From positions 91,033-155,032 of the forward strand of contig JAJFTF010000055.1 in assembly GCA_021373185.1 (NCBI GenBank): 64,000 bases of DNA, read 5' to 3'. Origin of the DNA: Betaproteobacteria bacterium (GTDB lineage: Bacteria; Pseudomonadota; Gammaproteobacteria; Burkholderiales; Sulfuricellaceae). This document shows positions 63,228-64,000 of this stretch, one piece after another (positions within the stretch are counted from its first letter, which is position 1; every line of letters begins with the position of its first letter). A model generated the notes under the pieces. The model had not been told where the DNA came from. It did no database searches and worked only from the letters and a program-made list of their open reading frames with translations. The position numbers and the translations under genes were made by a program.

Positions 63228-63659
63228 TTATATCTTCGGTATCAAACGTGCCTTGTCCATATCGGCAATATTAAGCGACAGCAGCGCACCATCAACTTCC
63301 AACTGCAGCACGCCATCCTTAACATCACGCAGAACACCCGCGTAATTCTTCCTGCCGGCAAGCGGTATCCGCAGCTTTATCTGCGCAGACTCGCCATTGA
63401 AGCGGACAAAGTCTGCTTCCTTCTTCAAGGCCCGATCCAACCCCGGTGAAGAAACCTCCAGACGGTCGTAATCGTGATCCAGTTCGACCGCCAACAATCG
63501 TGATAAATGATTGCTTACAAAAGCACAATCATCAACGCTGATTCCACCCGGCTTATCGATGAACAGACGGAGCGACTTCCCCCGTGCCGACACTTCCAGG
63601 TCGACAAACTCATATCCCAAACCGGTTACCGTAGATTCCAGCAAGCCGTATAAGTCCAT
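63228..63659 (-). CDS. rimP: Ribosome maturation factor RimP
   Basis: This 143-aa protein starts [40 protein letters not shown] and [15 protein letters not shown] are the RimP signature. It assists 30S assembly. It is the first gene of rimP-nusA-infB-rbfA-truB-rpsO-pnp. GGAG lies close to the ATG. Confidence 0.96.
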   Translation of the reverse strand: MDLYGLLESTVTGLGYEFVDLEVSARGKSLRLFIDKPGGISVDDCAFVSNHLSRLLAVELDHDYDRLEVSSPGLDRALKKEADFVRFNGESAQIKLRIPLAGRKNYAGVLRDVKDGVLQLEVDGALLSLNIADMDKARLIPKI

Positions 63660-63680
63660 ATCTCCGCCACAAATAAAAAA

Positions 63681-63715
63681 TGGGCTGTCAGCCCATATAC
63701 GATTGATGCATTATA
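63681..63715 (-). promoter_or_regulatory. rimP operon promoter -10 and leader hairpin (possible attenuator)
   Basis: On the minus strand TATAAT (63715-63710) is a perfect -10. About 15 bases downstream, TGGGCT-GAC-AGCCCA (63695-63681) is a perfect 6-bp stem followed at once by TTTTTTATTT, which has the form of an intrinsic terminator ahead of rimP. It could attenuate the operon, with NusA as the obvious autoregulator. The -35 region (TTCCAT at 17-bp spacing) is weak. Confidence 0.55.
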
Positions 63716-63824
63716 CCCAATATCCCGAATGAATGGAACATCAACCCGCAAGCGGAGGGTACCAATACTCGGCGACAAATTAACCTTGTCCTGCATTATC
63801 AAGACTCAAAATCAAAGTCCTGAA

Positions 63825-63859
63825 ACAACAAAGCCCTCGCGAAGAGGGCTTTGTTGTTA
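63825..63859 (-). terminator. rRNA operon terminator
   Basis: AACAACAAAGCCCTC (63825-63839) pairs perfectly with GAGGGCTTTGTTGTT (63845-63859), a 15-bp stem with a 5-base loop. It lies directly after the 3' end of the minus-strand 5S rRNA, and the T-rich downstream arm serves as the U-tract. Confidence 0.88.
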
Positions 63860-63866
63860 ATAAGGA

Positions 63867-63981
63867 GCCTGGCGGTGACCTACTTTCACATGGGTAATCC
63901 ACACTATCATCGGCGCGGGTTCGTTTCACTTCTGAGTTCGGGATGGGATCAGGTGGGTCCAAACTGCTATGGCCGCCAAGC
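63867..63981 (-). rRNA. rrf: 5S ribosomal RNA
   Basis: The reverse complement reads GCTTGGCGGCCATAGCAGTT at the 5' end, then ACCTGATCCCATCCCGAACT, GCGCCGATGATAGTGTGGAT and GAAAGTAGGTCACCGCCAGG. These are the conserved 5S helices and loops. Ends are estimated to within a few bases from pairing of the terminal stem. The 23S gene must lie beyond the right edge. It is transcribed towards the rimP operon and is followed by a strong terminator. Confidence 0.95.
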
Positions 63982-64000
63982 ATAACTGGCTGCTGAAAGG

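Noticed and set aside
1..64000. CRISPR arrays, insertion sequences, prophage or tRNA genes.
   Set aside because: No regularly spaced direct repeats, transposase or integrase frames, phage genes or tRNA cloverleafs were recognised on either strand.

Overview
The window reads as a chromosomal segment of a betaproteobacterium, most likely a flagellated, facultatively lithoautotrophic member of the Nitrosomonadales (Sulfuricella/Gallionella-like). This placement is inferred from the protein families and their order (LplT, LemA/TPM, a soluble NAD-linked [NiFe] hydrogenase next to an ABC1/UbiB kinase and a phasin-like protein, beta-type FlgJ, rimP-nusA-infB-rbfA-truB-rpsO-pnp). I could not run a similarity search. 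No prophage, insertion sequence, CRISPR array or tRNA was seen. Most of the window is housekeeping, energy and motility genes.

Layout. 1-7 kb: a YbbP/YbbA-type ABC exporter and TesA with overlapping divergent starts, a two-component system, and the divergent selenium genes selD/selU (2-selenouridine in tRNA). 7-16.3 kb: a large membrane c-di-GMP enzyme with two sensory modules, a host-attachment-family gene behind an FNR-like palindrome, a 2'-5' RNA ligase with a start problem, a PIN-PhoH ATPase, a LysR regulator and LplT. 16.3-20.3 kb: lemA-TPM-TPM, then tsaB-rimI-udg4 with 4-nt overlaps. 20.3-22.4 kb: an AT-richer two-gene accessory insert (membrane coiled-coil protein plus DUF4236 protein). 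22.5-32.3 kb: one co-directional minus-strand run in the order phasin-like gene, UbiB-like kinase, hoxF, hoxU, hoxY, hoxH, hoxW, yoaA helicase, exported HIRAN protein. 32.4-37.1 kb: mfd and a DUF1015 gene.

37.1-52.4 kb holds the flagellar rod/hook/ring genes: flgBCDEFGH, flgIJ, an extra small FlgE-like gene and flgKL on the minus strand, a diguanylate cyclase upstream of flgB, and divergent flgA. Promoter-like sequences suggest tiered control. Sigma-54 sites with exact GG-N10-GC spacing lie before flgB, flgI and the extra gene. A sigma-28-like site precedes flgK. A strong intrinsic terminator separates flgH from flgI.

52.4-64 kb holds folD, a CbbY-like HAD phosphatase, dksA, a small conserved gene, and the long minus-strand operon rimP-nusA-infB-rbfA-truB-rpsO-pnp. 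The 3' end of an rRNA operon (5S rRNA plus terminator) lies upstream of rimP, and the rimP leader contains a terminator-like hairpin. A roughly 140-bp palindromic element occurs twice in opposite orientation (18.3 kb and 46.2 kb), and a second imperfect palindrome family is seen at 2.0 kb and, degenerate, at 12.1 kb.

The items most worth a second look are the accessory gene pair at 20.6-22.4 kb, the hydrogenase gene neighbourhood with UbiB kinase, phasin-like and exported HIRAN proteins, the extra sigma-54-driven FlgE-like protein, the alanine-rich insertion in the hook protein, and the dispersed palindromic element.
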